A DNA stretch of 38,842 nucleotides, taken from positions 1 through 38,842 of the forward strand of contig DATBQE010000211.1 in assembly GCA_036561005.1 (NCBI GenBank), given 5' to 3'. The notes under the pieces are model-generated. The model ran no database searches. It saw nothing but the letters and a program-made list of their open reading frames with translations, and was not told where the DNA came from. The stretch comes from PKWO01 sp036561005 (GTDB taxonomy: Bacteria; Pseudomonadota; Gammaproteobacteria; Burkholderiales; Burkholderiaceae_D). Both the position numbers and the translations under genes were made by a program. This document shows positions 1 to 8,098 of the stretch, in pieces (the stretch's first letter is position 1; every line of letters starts with the position of its first letter).

Positions 1-7
1 TTTCCAA

Positions 8-382
8 ATGTTTCTTGCTTGCTTGTTTTTACCTGAAGTGGCGAGTGCTCAAAGCGTTCCCCAGTCACTGATAAGTTCAATTGAGAAATTTTATGAATGT
101 GCAATAGCAACTGATAAGAAATTGTGGGAAGTTGAAAATGAATTTGTTCCAGTGCGTGTCTGTGGCGCGCGCATCAAGTTGAAACGGAACATCTTCTTGA
201 CTTTGCATTCGTGCATTATTAGTCCCGAGACTCTTGACGTGCACAAAGCTAATAGAACTGCGGTAGATGACTATGTGGAATATTTTTTAGAATTTCATTG
301 CCGAAATCACTTTTTAAGTATGATAGTCCACGAATATGCTGATAAGGTGACGATAGAATCTATCGGGCAAATGACTCCGTAG
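8..382 (+). CDS. Small secreted protein of unknown function, possibly 5'-truncated by the window edge
   Basis: I do not recognise this protein. The visible part is 124 residues. It opens with a hydrophobic stretch ending in an A-S-A-Q motif, which looks like the end of a signal peptide cleaved near residue 15, so the mature protein is probably periplasmic or secreted. Four cysteines in the mature part (in ECAIA, VCGA, HSCII, FHCRN) could form disulfides. The frame stays open to the first base of the window, so the true start may lie upstream and the signal peptide may be longer than seen. Base composition is clearly AT-richer (about 40% GC by eye) than the rest of the window, which suggests horizontal acquisition. 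It lies just before a transposase remnant. That it is a real gene is likely from the signal peptide and codon pattern; its function is unknown. Confidence 0.55.
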   Translation: MFLACLFLPEVASAQSVPQSLISSIEKFYECAIATDKKLWEVENEFVPVRVCGARIKLKRNIFLTLHSCIISPETLDVHKANRTAVDDYVEYFLEFHCRNHFLSMIVHEYADKVTIESIGQMTP

Positions 383-600
383 CTGCCTCAGGGCTCACGC
401 TGCCCCGTCCGCGTCCATTTGAAGCCGCGCGAAGAGCTCCGAGAATTATCGAAAGCGAACCGGAGGTCCCTTGCGCTTTCGTTGGCAGACTATGGGAAAA
501 AATTTTCTGATCTAAACGATGCGATGGCACAAGCATACCGATCGGGCGCCTATGCAATTGCGGATATTGCCAATCATTTGGGCGTGCATTATAGAAGTCA
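383..600 (+). pseudogene. Remnant of a REP-associated (RAYT/Y1-type) transposase C-terminus
   Basis: The frame readable from about 383 (after the TAG at 380-382; TTG at 419) gives a short peptide whose central part, AMAQAYRSGAY followed by IADIANHLGVHY, closely resembles the C-terminal helix-turn-helix tail of REP-associated tyrosine transposases. In those proteins the text normally continues T-V-S-R/K after GVHY. Here the match stops at about position 594 and the frame runs on in unrelated sequence to a stop at 668-670. The catalytic N-terminal Y1 domain (HUH motif and tyrosine) is absent upstream. I read it as a truncated, dead copy. It might be a short expressed ORF, but no good ribosome binding site precedes the TTG. 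The family assignment rests on motif memory only. Confidence 0.45.
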
Positions 601-882
601 TTGGGTCAGTCCTAACATACCTACATTCTTGCTACATTTGCGTTATCTTCCGGAATGGTCAGACCACTAAGTGTGCCTTCAATCGAATCATTTCCCGGCG
701 CACCCAATCGGGTTTGCTAGAAGAGCGGACAGCCGAAGGAGAGGGTGGCCGGGAGAAATAGCGCGAGCTGAATGCAGGTCCGCAATGACGAGAGCCAAAT
801 GATCAACGTCTACGTGCAATAGAGCGAAAACTACGGCGGGCGGCCCGACTAGCGACCCGCCGCAAAGCAATGCCGTGTGTGC
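601..882. other. Non-coding stretch between the transposase remnant and the oxidoreductase gene
   Basis: No convincing gene is visible. Short open frames on both strands lack ribosome binding sites and protein-like composition. The right end holds a hairpin that may end transcription of the minus-strand oxidoreductase gene (listed separately). Confidence 0.5.
826..863 (-). terminator. Possible Rho-independent terminator of the oxidoreductase gene
   Basis: On the minus strand, 7 GC-rich base pairs (834-840 with 856-862, plus a G-T pair at 833/863) enclose a 15-nt loop and are followed by a short run of T (AGTTTTC). It lies about 20 nt beyond the stop codon at 883. The large loop and short T run make it a weak candidate. 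Confidence 0.35.
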
Positions 883-1863
883 CTACTCCTGCGGCCTAAT
901 CACAATCTTCCCCGTCACTTTGCGCGCCGCCATGTCTTCCAGCGCACGCGGCGTATCGGCCAACTTGTAACGCCCTGAAATGCGCGGCTTGATCTTGCCT
1001 TCGGCCAGCCAGCCCATCAGCTCGCGCATTGCTGCCAGGTTGCCCTTCGGTTCACGCTTGGCAAATTCACCCCAGAACACGCCGACCAATGAGGCGCCCT
1101 TGAGCAGGGTCAGGTTCAACGGCAGCTTGGGGATTTCGCCGTTGGCAAACCCCACCACGAGGTAGCGGCCGCGCCAGGCAATGGAGCGGAAGGCCGATTC
1201 GGCGTATATGCCGCCTACCGGGTCATAAATCACGTCAGGGCCTTTGCCGCCCGTTGCGGCCTTGATGGCCTCGCGCAAATCTTCGGTGCTGTAATTGATG
1301 GTGGCGTCGGCCCCGTGCAATTTGCAGACATCCAGTTTCTCGTCGGATGACGCGGCGGCGATTACACGGGCACCGAGTGCTTTACCGATTTCGATGGCGG
1401 CAAGGCCCACGCCACCCGCAGCGCCCAGCACCAGCATGGTTTCGCCGGCTTTCAATTGGGCGCGATCAACCACGGCATGGTGCGATGTGCCGTAGGTGAG
1501 GGTGATCGCTGCGGCGGTATCGAAGTCCATGCCCGGCGGCATTGGCATCACGGCTGCGGCGGGAACGACGATTTGCTGGGCGAATGCGCCTTGCCCTGCA
1601 AAAGCGATGACCTTGTCGCCGGTCGTCAGATGTGCGACGCCTTCGCCAACGGCCAGGATGGTGCCGGCCAGTTCGCTGCCTGGTGTGAAAGGAAGTTCAG
1701 GTTTGAATTGGTACTTGTTCTGGATGATCAGCACGTCGGGAAAATTAACGCCGGCTGCTTCGATCTTGATGACAACCTGGCCGGGGCCGGCTTGCGGGTC
1801 GGGCAACTCGTCAACTACCAGTGTGTCAGGCAAACCCCAGCTCTTGCAAACGATAGCCTTCAT
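883..1863 (-). CDS. NADPH:quinone oxidoreductase family protein (zinc-type alcohol dehydrogenase superfamily, zinc-independent)
   Basis: This 326-residue medium-chain dehydrogenase/reductase has the family's two parts: an N-terminal GroES-like domain (about residues 1-125, with the AAGVNFPDVL and PGSELAG signatures) and a Rossmann domain whose dinucleotide-binding loop reads LGAAGGVGLAA at about 145-155. The cysteine/histidine set that binds catalytic zinc in true alcohol dehydrogenases is missing, as in quinone oxidoreductases, so it probably reduces quinones or enones with NADPH in the cytoplasm. The natural substrate cannot be told from sequence. An excellent AAGGAGA ribosome binding site lies 4 nt before the ATG, which fixes the start. 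It is transcribed away from surE and stands alone. Confidence 0.85.
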   Translation of the reverse strand: MKAIVCKSWGLPDTLVVDELPDPQAGPGQVVIKIEAAGVNFPDVLIIQNKYQFKPELPFTPGSELAGTILAVGEGVAHLTTGDKVIAFAGQGAFAQQIVVPAAAVMPMPPGMDFDTAAAITLTYGTSHHAVVDRAQLKAGETMLVLGAAGGVGLAAIEIGKALGARVIAAASSDEKLDVCKLHGADATINYSTEDLREAIKAATGGKGPDVIYDPVGGIYAESAFRSIAWRGRYLVVGFANGEIPKLPLNLTLLKGASLVGVFWGEFAKREPKGNLAAMRELMGWLAEGKIKPRISGRYKLADTPRALEDMAARKVTGKIVIRPQE

Positions 1864-1969
1864 CGCGTCTCCTTATTTAAAATAGTACGGTCGTTAGATT
1901 TTTCGATTATGCCGCAAAATAACGATTCAGTCTAAAGGTTGTGCGTGTTGCTTCAGGTAAAATCAGCGT

Positions 1970-2707
1970 ATGAAAATATTAATCAGTAACGATGACGGCT
2001 ACCTCGCGCCAGGTTTGAGCGCGCTGGCCGATGCATTGGCAGCGATTGCCGACATCACCGTGATTGCGCCGGACAGCAATCGCTCGGGCTCGTCCAATTC
2101 GCTGACCCTGGACAGGCCGTTGTCGCTGCATCGCGCCGCCAACGGTTTTTATTTCGTCAATGGCACGCCATCTGATTGCGTGCATCTTGCTTTGACAGGT
2201 CTTTTGCCAGAACGGCCCGATCTGGTTGTTGCCGGTATCAACCAGGGCCAGAACATGGGGGACGACACCTTGTACTCCGGAACGGTTGCAGCCGCCACTG
2301 AGGGTTTTTTGTTTGGCATTCCGGCGATGGCGTTTTCACAGGTCGAACATGGCTGGCAACATCTTGACAGCGCGGCGCGTGTGGCGCGCGATCTGGTGCT
2401 GCGCAGGTTCGAGAATCTGCAACGCCCGTTTCTGTTGAACGTCAATATACCGAACCGGCCGCACGCTGAAATCGGCAAGGTTGTTGCCACGCGGCTCGGC
2501 AAACGTCATGTGTCCGAGCCGGTGATCAAGGCACAAGACCCGCACGGGCGCGACATCTATTGGGTGGGCCCGATTGGCGCGGCCAAGGATGCCGGCGAAG
2601 GCACCGATTTCCATGCGACCGCGCAAGGCTGGGTGTCGGTCACGCCGCTACAGGTCGACTTGACGCACCAGACCCAGTTAACCAGTCTGCGCGAAAGCCT
2701 TGCATGA
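1970..2707 (+). CDS. surE: 5'/3'-nucleotidase SurE (survival protein)
   Basis: SurE is a metal-dependent phosphatase that removes phosphate from nucleoside 5'- and 3'-monophosphates. The N-terminus MKILISNDDGYLAPG carries the metal-binding Asp8-Asp9 pair. The serine motif DSNRSGSSNSLTL follows at about residue 37, and the second metal/substrate motif GINQGQNMGDDTLYSGT lies near residue 89. Length (245) is normal for the family. It is the first gene of the conserved surE-pcm-nlpD-rpoS block linked to stationary-phase survival. Its TGA overlaps the start of pcm by 4 nt (ATGA), a classic coupling arrangement. The ribosome binding site is weak (CAGG about 13 nt upstream). I could not pick a confident promoter in the 106-bp gap to the divergent oxidoreductase gene. 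Confidence 0.95.
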   Translation: MKILISNDDGYLAPGLSALADALAAIADITVIAPDSNRSGSSNSLTLDRPLSLHRAANGFYFVNGTPSDCVHLALTGLLPERPDLVVAGINQGQNMGDDTLYSGTVAAATEGFLFGIPAMAFSQVEHGWQHLDSAARVARDLVLRRFENLQRPFLLNVNIPNRPHAEIGKVVATRLGKRHVSEPVIKAQDPHGRDIYWVGPIGAAKDAGEGTDFHATAQGWVSVTPLQVDLTHQTQLTSLRESLA

Positions 2708-3582
2708 CCGGAAAGAGCAAGAACTTTCCCTTGTCGCTGTCTTCCGTCGTCGAAAAGCGAGGGGAATCGGGTACCGGCAAGGGCAGGTCTGCCACGACGC
2801 CAGCTTCAACGCAGCGGCCGGTGGCAACACCGCAGACCGCCACGCAAAATGCAGCCCGGCATGTGGCGCCGCGTGCGGCCTTACCCATTACCGCGACCCC
2901 GGCCACCGCCGAGCGCGCCTCGCCTTTGGTGTCGGACGCAGTGCGCCACGCCATGGTGCAACGCATAGCGAAGCAGGGCGTGCGTGATGAGGTGGTGTTG
3001 GGCGCGATGCAGGCAGTGCCGCGCCATCTTTTTCTCGATCCCGGGTTGTCGAGCCAGGCCTATATCGATGCCTCACTGCCCATAGGCCATCACCAGACGA
3101 TTTCACAACCATACATCGTTGCGCGCATGATCGAGGTGATGAAGAATAGTGACGGCGCCGACGGTGCAAAAAACAAGGGCTTGCAGCGCGTGCTGGAAAT
3201 CGGCACAGGATGCGGCTACCAGGCGGCAGTGTTGTCGCTCGTTGCCAAGGAAGTGTATTCCATCGAGCGCATCAAGCCGTTGCACGAATTGGCGAAAACC
3301 AACTTGCGCCCATTGCGCATTGCAAACATCCGTTTGCATTACGGAGATGGTATGCTTGGGCTTCCGCAAGCGGCGCCGTTTGACGGTATCATTCTCGCCG
3401 CTGCGGGGATGGAAGTTCCGCAATCCCTTTTGGAGCAAATGACGATCGGCGGTCGTCTGGTGGCGCCTGTCGGTGCGCGCCATCAGGTGTTGCAATTGAT
3501 CCGCCGCCTCGGCAAATATGAATGGTCGAGTGAAACCCTGGAAGATTGCCACTTTGTGCCGCTACGCGCAGGCATCGTGTAA
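2704..3582 (+). CDS. pcm: Protein-L-isoaspartate O-methyltransferase
   Basis: Pcm transfers a methyl group from S-adenosylmethionine to isoaspartyl residues in damaged proteins, starting their repair. The 292-residue product has a PCMT domain from about residue 80: the helix leading to VPRHLFLDP, the QTISQPYIVARM signature, and the SAM-binding motif VLEIGTGCGYQAAVLS. The first 75 or so residues are a Pro/Ala/Thr-rich, probably disordered extension not present in the roughly 208-residue E. coli enzyme. I chose the ATG that overlaps the surE stop (ATGA) because it gives tight coupling; the frame is open further upstream inside surE, but that part is a shadow of surE. It belongs to the surE-pcm-nlpD-rpoS block. 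Confidence 0.93.
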   Translation: MTGKSKNFPLSLSSVVEKRGESGTGKGRSATTPASTQRPVATPQTATQNAARHVAPRAALPITATPATAERASPLVSDAVRHAMVQRIAKQGVRDEVVLGAMQAVPRHLFLDPGLSSQAYIDASLPIGHHQTISQPYIVARMIEVMKNSDGADGAKNKGLQRVLEIGTGCGYQAAVLSLVAKEVYSIERIKPLHELAKTNLRPLRIANIRLHYGDGMLGLPQAAPFDGIILAAAGMEVPQSLLEQMTIGGRLVAPVGARHQVLQLIRRLGKYEWSSETLEDCHFVPLRAGIV

Positions 3583-3615
3583 TTCCAACGTAAATTAGTG
3601 AAATACTGCGAAAGA

Positions 3616-4608
3616 ATGAAGAAAACAGCATTAATCAATATTGGCGTGTTGACACTGCTGGCGATGCTTGCTGCGTGCACCACGACACCGAATTCGGCGC
3701 CCATCGTCGAACGCACGAGTGACGGCCAGGTGGTCACGGGTCCGCAGTCTGCGCAACCCGGTGCGCCCAAGGTGGTGGTGCATACAGGTGATGAGCACGG
3801 TTATTACGCCGTCAAGAAGGGCGACACCTTAACGCGCATTGCACTCGATAACGGCCAGAGCTATCGCGATCTGGTAGCCTGGAATAATCTTGCCAATCCG
3901 AACGATATCAAGGTTGACCAGGTATTGCGTGTGCTGCCGCCGGAAGACGGCAACACTGGCGGTTCCCAGGCCGTGCCGGTACCGTCGTTAGCCGGTGCCG
4001 TGCGTACCCCGTTGACGCCTGTCGGTCCTTCCATGGCCAACAAGACCGGACCGCGCGGAGAAAAACGTCCCTATTCGGAAGCGGCCTTTGCAGAGTTGCA
4101 AAAGCCGGATGTGACAGCTGCGGTTGCAATTACTCCACCCCAGGCAAATCCTGCCGGGGCTGCAAACTCTGCGACCGCAGCGCCTGCCGCCGTTCCGGCA
4201 ACACCTACAGCAGCCGATAAGGCTGCGGATTCGGGCGGCGCCGACGAAGCGGTAACCTGGGCCTGGCCTGCCGAAGGCAAGGTCACCAGCGGCTACGACG
4301 AGGCGAAGAAGGGCATTGACATAGCGGGCAAGAGCGGCCAGCAGGTCATGGCGGCTGCGTCGGGCAAGGTGCTGTATGCGGGCACCATGCGCGGCTATGG
4401 CAATCTGGTCATTGTGAAACACTCCAATACCTTGTTGTCAGCCTATGCGCATAACAAGGCCATCCTGGTCAAGGAAGGGCAGGCAGTTACACGAGGACAA
4501 GCGATTGCCGAGATGGGCGACTCCGATACTGATTCGGTGAAGCTGCATTTTGAGGTGCGTCATCAAGGCAAGCCCGTCGATCCGACCAAATTCTTGCCTG
4601 CGCGTTGA
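3616..4608 (+). CDS. nlpD: NlpD-type lipoprotein, LysM plus degenerate LytM/M23 domain (amidase activator)
   Basis: The 330-residue product begins with a lipoprotein signal peptide ending in the lipobox LAAC (Cys21). A LysM peptidoglycan-binding domain spans about residues 62-107 (YAVKKGDTLTRIALDNG), then comes a Pro/Ala-rich linker, and a C-terminal M23/LytM domain follows (about 228-327). The metal-ligand histidine expected before GIDIAG is replaced (KKGIDIAG) although LHFEVR remains. This is the degenerate pattern of NlpD/EnvC proteins, which activate cell-wall amidases during division rather than cut peptidoglycan themselves. An in-frame GTG at 3598 exists, but the ATG at 3616 has a GAAAG site and starts a proper signal peptide. 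It lies 12 nt before rpoS; in other bacteria a main rpoS promoter sits inside nlpD. Confidence 0.93.
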   Translation: MKKTALINIGVLTLLAMLAACTTTPNSAPIVERTSDGQVVTGPQSAQPGAPKVVVHTGDEHGYYAVKKGDTLTRIALDNGQSYRDLVAWNNLANPNDIKVDQVLRVLPPEDGNTGGSQAVPVPSLAGAVRTPLTPVGPSMANKTGPRGEKRPYSEAAFAELQKPDVTAAVAITPPQANPAGAANSATAAPAAVPATPTAADKAADSGGADEAVTWAWPAEGKVTSGYDEAKKGIDIAGKSGQQVMAAASGKVLYAGTMRGYGNLVIVKHSNTLLSAYAHNKAILVKEGQAVTRGQAIAEMGDSDTDSVKLHFEVRHQGKPVDPTKFLPAR

Positions 4609-4620
4609 TAGAAGCCCCAC

Positions 4621-5655
4621 ATGACCCGAGATTCGCACAAGCATTTGGATAACGAGGCTGGCGCCGACGATCTCGGTGACGACCCCGTCATTGACGCGGA
4701 AGATGCGCAGGTCGATATGGAAAGCGCGCTCGACGAGCCCGATGTAGCCGGCGGCAACGTCGAGGCGGCCGTTGCCAGCGATAGTGTCGACGAACTCAAG
4801 CGGGTTCTGGCTGCGGAGCTATCGACCGATACTACGCAGCATTACCTGAATCAGATCGGCGCCCGTCCGCTGCTTACCGTCGAAGAAGAGGTGCGATTTG
4901 CCACCTTGGCGAAGGCAGGCGACTTCCCTTCGCGGCAAAAGATGATCGAACACAATCTGCGCCTGGTGGTGTCGATCGCCAAGCACTACATCAATCGCGG
5001 CGTGGTACTGCTCGATTTGATCGAGGAAGGCAACCTCGGCCTGATGCGCGCCATCGACAAATTCGAGCCCGAGCGCGGATTCCGCTTCTCCACTTACGCA
5101 ACCTGGTGGATACGCCAGAGTATCGAGCGCGCGATCATGAACCAGGCGCGCACGGTGCGCCTGCCGGTGCATATGGTGCGCGAATTGAATCAGATTCTGC
5201 GCGCAAAATATCACCTCGAAGCGCAGCATCACGACGGCAAGGAAGCGACCGCAGAAGACATCGCCCACCTGGTCGACCGGCCGATCGAAGACGTGCAGGA
5301 CATACTGGCTTTGTCTGAGCATGCCACCTCGCTCGATGCCCCGCTCGATAACGACCCTCAGGCCAGCCTGATGGACATGTTGCCCGGCGATGCGGATGAT
5401 GGCCCCGATTCGCGTGCCGAACACCACGAAATGACGACTCTGGTGCGCGACTGGCTCAAGAAGCTGCCGGACAAACAGCGCGTCGTCATCGTGCGACGTT
5501 TCGGCCTCGATAACGACGACCCGGCAACGCTGGAAGAACTGGCGGCCGAAATGAACGTGACCAGAGAACGCATCCGCCAGATTCAGCAGGAAGCGCTGGT
5601 GAAACTCAAACGCGCCCTGATTGCACGCGGCGTCGGCAAGGATGCCTTACTGTAA
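4621..5655 (+). CDS. rpoS: RNA polymerase sigma factor RpoS (sigma-38)
   Basis: RpoS directs RNA polymerase to stationary-phase and general-stress genes. The 344-residue protein has an acidic N-terminus of about 65 residues, then region 1.2 (DTTQHYLNQIGARPLLTVEEE, about 70-90), the strongly conserved region 2 with NLRLVVSIAKHY, LDLIEEGNLGLMRAIDKF and FSTYATWWIRQSIERAI (about 112-172), region 3, and the region 4 helix-turn-helix TLEELAAEMNVTRERIRQIQ near the C-terminus. Position straight after nlpD separates it from RpoD and RpoH. The ribosome binding site is poor (GAAGCCCCAC before the ATG), which fits a gene whose translation is regulated, but no sRNA pairing site could be demonstrated. The gap to rlmD holds a hairpin, listed separately. 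Confidence 0.95.
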   Translation: MTRDSHKHLDNEAGADDLGDDPVIDAEDAQVDMESALDEPDVAGGNVEAAVASDSVDELKRVLAAELSTDTTQHYLNQIGARPLLTVEEEVRFATLAKAGDFPSRQKMIEHNLRLVVSIAKHYINRGVVLLDLIEEGNLGLMRAIDKFEPERGFRFSTYATWWIRQSIERAIMNQARTVRLPVHMVRELNQILRAKYHLEAQHHDGKEATAEDIAHLVDRPIEDVQDILALSEHATSLDAPLDNDPQASLMDMLPGDADDGPDSRAEHHEMTTLVRDWLKKLPDKQRVVIVRRFGLDNDDPATLEELAAEMNVTRERIRQIQQEALVKLKRALIARGVGKDALL

Positions 5656-5663
5656 TTTTCTGA

Positions 5664-5700
5664 ATGCTTTCACCGCCGGCTACCCGGTGCATTGAAAGCG
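5664..5700 (+). terminator. Hairpin between rpoS and rlmD, possible weak terminator or regulatory structure
   Basis: GCTTTCA at the left pairs with TGAAAGC at the right, and an inner CCG/CGG (or CACCG/CGGTG) adds further pairs. No T run follows; the rlmD start codon comes 13 nt later. It may be a partial terminator, an mRNA-stabilising structure, or an element that affects rlmD translation. Confidence 0.35.
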
Positions 5701-5713
5701 ATTCCAACTTTCC

Positions 5714-7072
5714 ATGACTATGCAACAGAACATTATTGAAATCGTTTCCCTCGATATGGAGGCGCGCGGAGTCGGCCACCTCACCAATGAAGATGGCACA
5801 CAGGGCAAAGTCGTCTTCGTCGAAGGTGCGCTGCCGGGCGAGCGCGTCGGCTTTCAGCCATTGAAGAAGAAAGCCAAGTGGGAGACGGCAACGCTCACCG
5901 AGATCCATCGCGAATCGTCGCAGCGCGTCAAGCCGCAATGCCCGTCATTCGGCATCTGCGGCGGCTGCGCCATGCAGCACCTGGACCCGGCCGCTCAGGT
6001 CGCCGTTAAGCAGCGCGTGCTGGAAGACAACCTCAAACATATCGGCAAGGTCAAACCTGAAACAATGCTGCGCCCGATTTACGGGCCAAGTTGGGGCTAC
6101 CGCTACCGTGCGCGTATTTCGGTGCGTCATGTGGTCAAAAAGGGCAGCGTGCTGGTTGGCTTCCATGAGCGCAAATCGCACTTCATCACCGATATGAAGA
6201 CGTGCGAAGTGTTGCCGCGCCACGTGTCCGACATGCTGGTTCCGCTGCGCGAACTGATTGCTTCACTGTCCATCATCGACAAGATGCCGCAGATTGAGCT
6301 GGCAGTCGGCGAAGGCGAGGGCGGCCTCGTCACGGCCATGGTATTGCGCATCATGGCCCCGCTTACGCCCGAGGACGAGGAGAAGCTCAAGGCGTTTGCG
6401 GATCTGCATCGCGTGCAATGGTGGTTGCAGACGGCCGGCCCTGATTCTGTGTATCAGTACTATCCAACAGACACACGATTGCAATACCTGTTGCCTGAAT
6501 TCGGCATCGCCATGCCGTTCAAGCCGACCGATTTCACCCAGGTCAACCATCAGATCAACCGTGTGCTGGTCGAGCGCGCCCTGCGTTTGCTGGCGGTCGA
6601 AAGCGGCGACCGCGTGGCCGACCTGTTTTGCGGACTCGGGAACTTCACCCTCCCGCTGGCAACACAGGCGCGTCAAGTTGTCGGCATAGAAGGCAGTTCG
6701 ACCCTGACCGAACGTGCGCTGGAGAACGCGCGGGCCAATGGCGTCGACGCCAAGACTTCGTTCTCATGCCGCAATTTGTTCGAGCTGAGCGTTGACGACT
6801 GGACCGCGCTGGGCAAGTTCGACCGTCTGCTGGTGGACCCGCCGCGCGAGGGTGCCCTGGCGGTTTGCCAGGCACTTGCCGACTTGGGCGACGGGCGCAA
6901 GGCGTTCAAACCGAGGCGCATCGTGTATGTTTCGTGCAATCCGGCCACGCTGGCTCGCGATGCCGATGTGCTAGTGCATCAGGCCGGGTATGCCATGAAA
7001 CATGCCGGCGTGGTCAACATGTTTCCGCATACATCGCACGTCGAATCGATTGCCGTGTTTGATCTGATTTAA
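5714..7072 (+). CDS. rlmD: 23S rRNA (uracil-1939-C5)-methyltransferase RlmD
   Basis: RlmD (RumA) methylates U1939 of 23S rRNA with S-adenosylmethionine and carries a structural [4Fe-4S] cluster. In the 452 residues I see an N-terminal TRAM-like domain (about 1-65), the cluster cysteines Cys76, Cys82, Cys85 (QCPSFGICGGCAMQ) and Cys164, the SAM motif VADLFCGLGNFTLPLA, and the catalytic-cysteine motif RIVYVSCNPATLARD near residue 405. The presence of the full cysteine set separates it from the paralogues TrmA and RlmC. It is the last gene before a strong terminator and may be cotranscribed with rpoS. The start at ATG 5714 could equally be the second ATG two codons later. Confidence 0.93.
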   Translation: MTMQQNIIEIVSLDMEARGVGHLTNEDGTQGKVVFVEGALPGERVGFQPLKKKAKWETATLTEIHRESSQRVKPQCPSFGICGGCAMQHLDPAAQVAVKQRVLEDNLKHIGKVKPETMLRPIYGPSWGYRYRARISVRHVVKKGSVLVGFHERKSHFITDMKTCEVLPRHVSDMLVPLRELIASLSIIDKMPQIELAVGEGEGGLVTAMVLRIMAPLTPEDEEKLKAFADLHRVQWWLQTAGPDSVYQYYPTDTRLQYLLPEFGIAMPFKPTDFTQVNHQINRVLVERALRLLAVESGDRVADLFCGLGNFTLPLATQARQVVGIEGSSTLTERALENARANGVDAKTSFSCRNLFELSVDDWTALGKFDRLLVDPPREGALAVCQALADLGDGRKAFKPRRIVYVSCNPATLARDADVLVHQAGYAMKHAGVVNMFPHTSHVESIAVFDLI

Positions 7073-7085
7073 TGGCGCTGCGCAT

Positions 7086-7117
7086 AAAAAAAGGAAGCCG
7101 GATCGGCTTCCTTTTTT
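7086..7117. terminator. Strong bidirectional Rho-independent terminator between rlmD and yccA
   Basis: A perfect 10-bp stem (7091-7100 with 7104-7113, AAGGAAGCCG/CGGCTTCCTT) with a GAT loop is flanked by an A run on the left and a T run on the right. It therefore works in both directions for the convergent rlmD (+) and yccA (-). Confidence 0.92.
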
Positions 7118-7135
7118 GTCGTGCGCGGCCGGTTT

Positions 7136-7828
7136 TTATCTGCGGTCGCCCGAGAAGATTGCCAACAATTGCAGCAGATTGACGAAGATGTTGTAGACGT
7201 CGAGGTAGATGTTCAAGGTCGCCTTGATGTAATTTGTCTCGCCACCGTTGATGACTTGTTGCACGTCGTACAGGATGTAGGCCGAGAATATCCCGATCAC
7301 AACGACCGATACCACAACATACAGCATCGCAAGATGGAATACTGCACTCAGGAGCGACGCAACAATCGCGACCATCAGCCCCGCAAACAACCATTTTCCC
7401 ATGCCGGAAAAATCGCGCTTCGACACCGTTGCAATACTCGCCATCACGCCGAGGATGGCCGCCGTGCCGCCGAACGCAATCGTGATCAAATCGGCGCCGT
7501 TGCTATAGCTATGCAGCACGAACCCGATCATGCGCGACAGCATCAAGCCCATGAAGAACGTGAAGCCAAGCAGGATGAAGACGCCTAAAGCCGATTCCTT
7601 GGTTTTTTCAATCGCATAGAAGAAACCGAACGCAATTGCCATAAAAATAACGAAACCCATGATCGGGCTGCCGCTGAAGAAGCTGAAACCGATCTGAACA
7701 CCGACCCATGCGCCCAGAATGGTCGGGATCATGGAAAGAGCCAACAGCCAGTAGGTGTTTCGCAATACGCGATGGCGCAAGACCTGACTGTCGCCGTCAT
7801 ACACGTAACCACGCTGCATTTGATTCAT
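7136..7828 (-). CDS. yccA: Bax inhibitor-1/YccA family integral membrane protein
   Basis: The 230-residue protein is almost entirely hydrophobic, with about seven membrane-spanning segments, and has the BI-1 family look (for example GAWVGVQIG, SGSPIMGFVIF, DVYNIFVNLLQLL at the C-terminus). In E. coli, YccA is a substrate and modulator of the FtsH protease, the same protease controlled by HflK/HflC, whose genes lie further along this window. I chose the ATG at 7828 because TTTGGAGG lies 5 nt upstream; a TTG ten codons earlier would put that ribosome binding site inside the gene. It shares the terminator with rlmD and is divergent from ndk. Confidence 0.88.
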   Translation of the reverse strand: MNQMQRGYVYDGDSQVLRHRVLRNTYWLLALSMIPTILGAWVGVQIGFSFFSGSPIMGFVIFMAIAFGFFYAIEKTKESALGVFILLGFTFFMGLMLSRMIGFVLHSYSNGADLITIAFGGTAAILGVMASIATVSKRDFSGMGKWLFAGLMVAIVASLLSAVFHLAMLYVVVSVVVIGIFSAYILYDVQQVINGGETNYIKATLNIYLDVYNIFVNLLQLLAIFSGDRR

Positions 7829-7902
7829 ACTGCCTCCAAATAAGTTCAAAGTTTGCAACTATTTACACACCATTAGCATAGCATGGGTGTCTGTGAATTG
7901 GA

Positions 7903-7916
7903 TTGACTCCAGTCAA
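7903..7916. promoter_or_regulatory. 14-bp perfect inverted repeat between yccA and ndk (candidate operator)
   Basis: TTGACTccAGTCAA is a perfect 6+6 palindrome with a 2-bp spacer. It sits in the 270-bp divergent region, 75 bp before yccA and about 180 bp before ndk. No regulator can be named. The rest of the region (7829-8098) holds no gene, and I could not choose a confident pair of -35/-10 boxes. Confidence 0.35.
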
Positions 7917-8098
7917 CTTAGTTCTGCCTTTCGCGTCGGTAATAAAGCGTGCATTTTGCCGTCCGCCGCCAAATGGCAGTCTCCCTTGTCGTTCGTCAAT
8001 CTTCCTGCCCTATATGGGGTGTTTCATGTTAAAATCAAAGGTTAGTTGAATTCTCAATTATTGGTCTTAACCCCTTCTTTTTATTGGAGTTTTTACAG

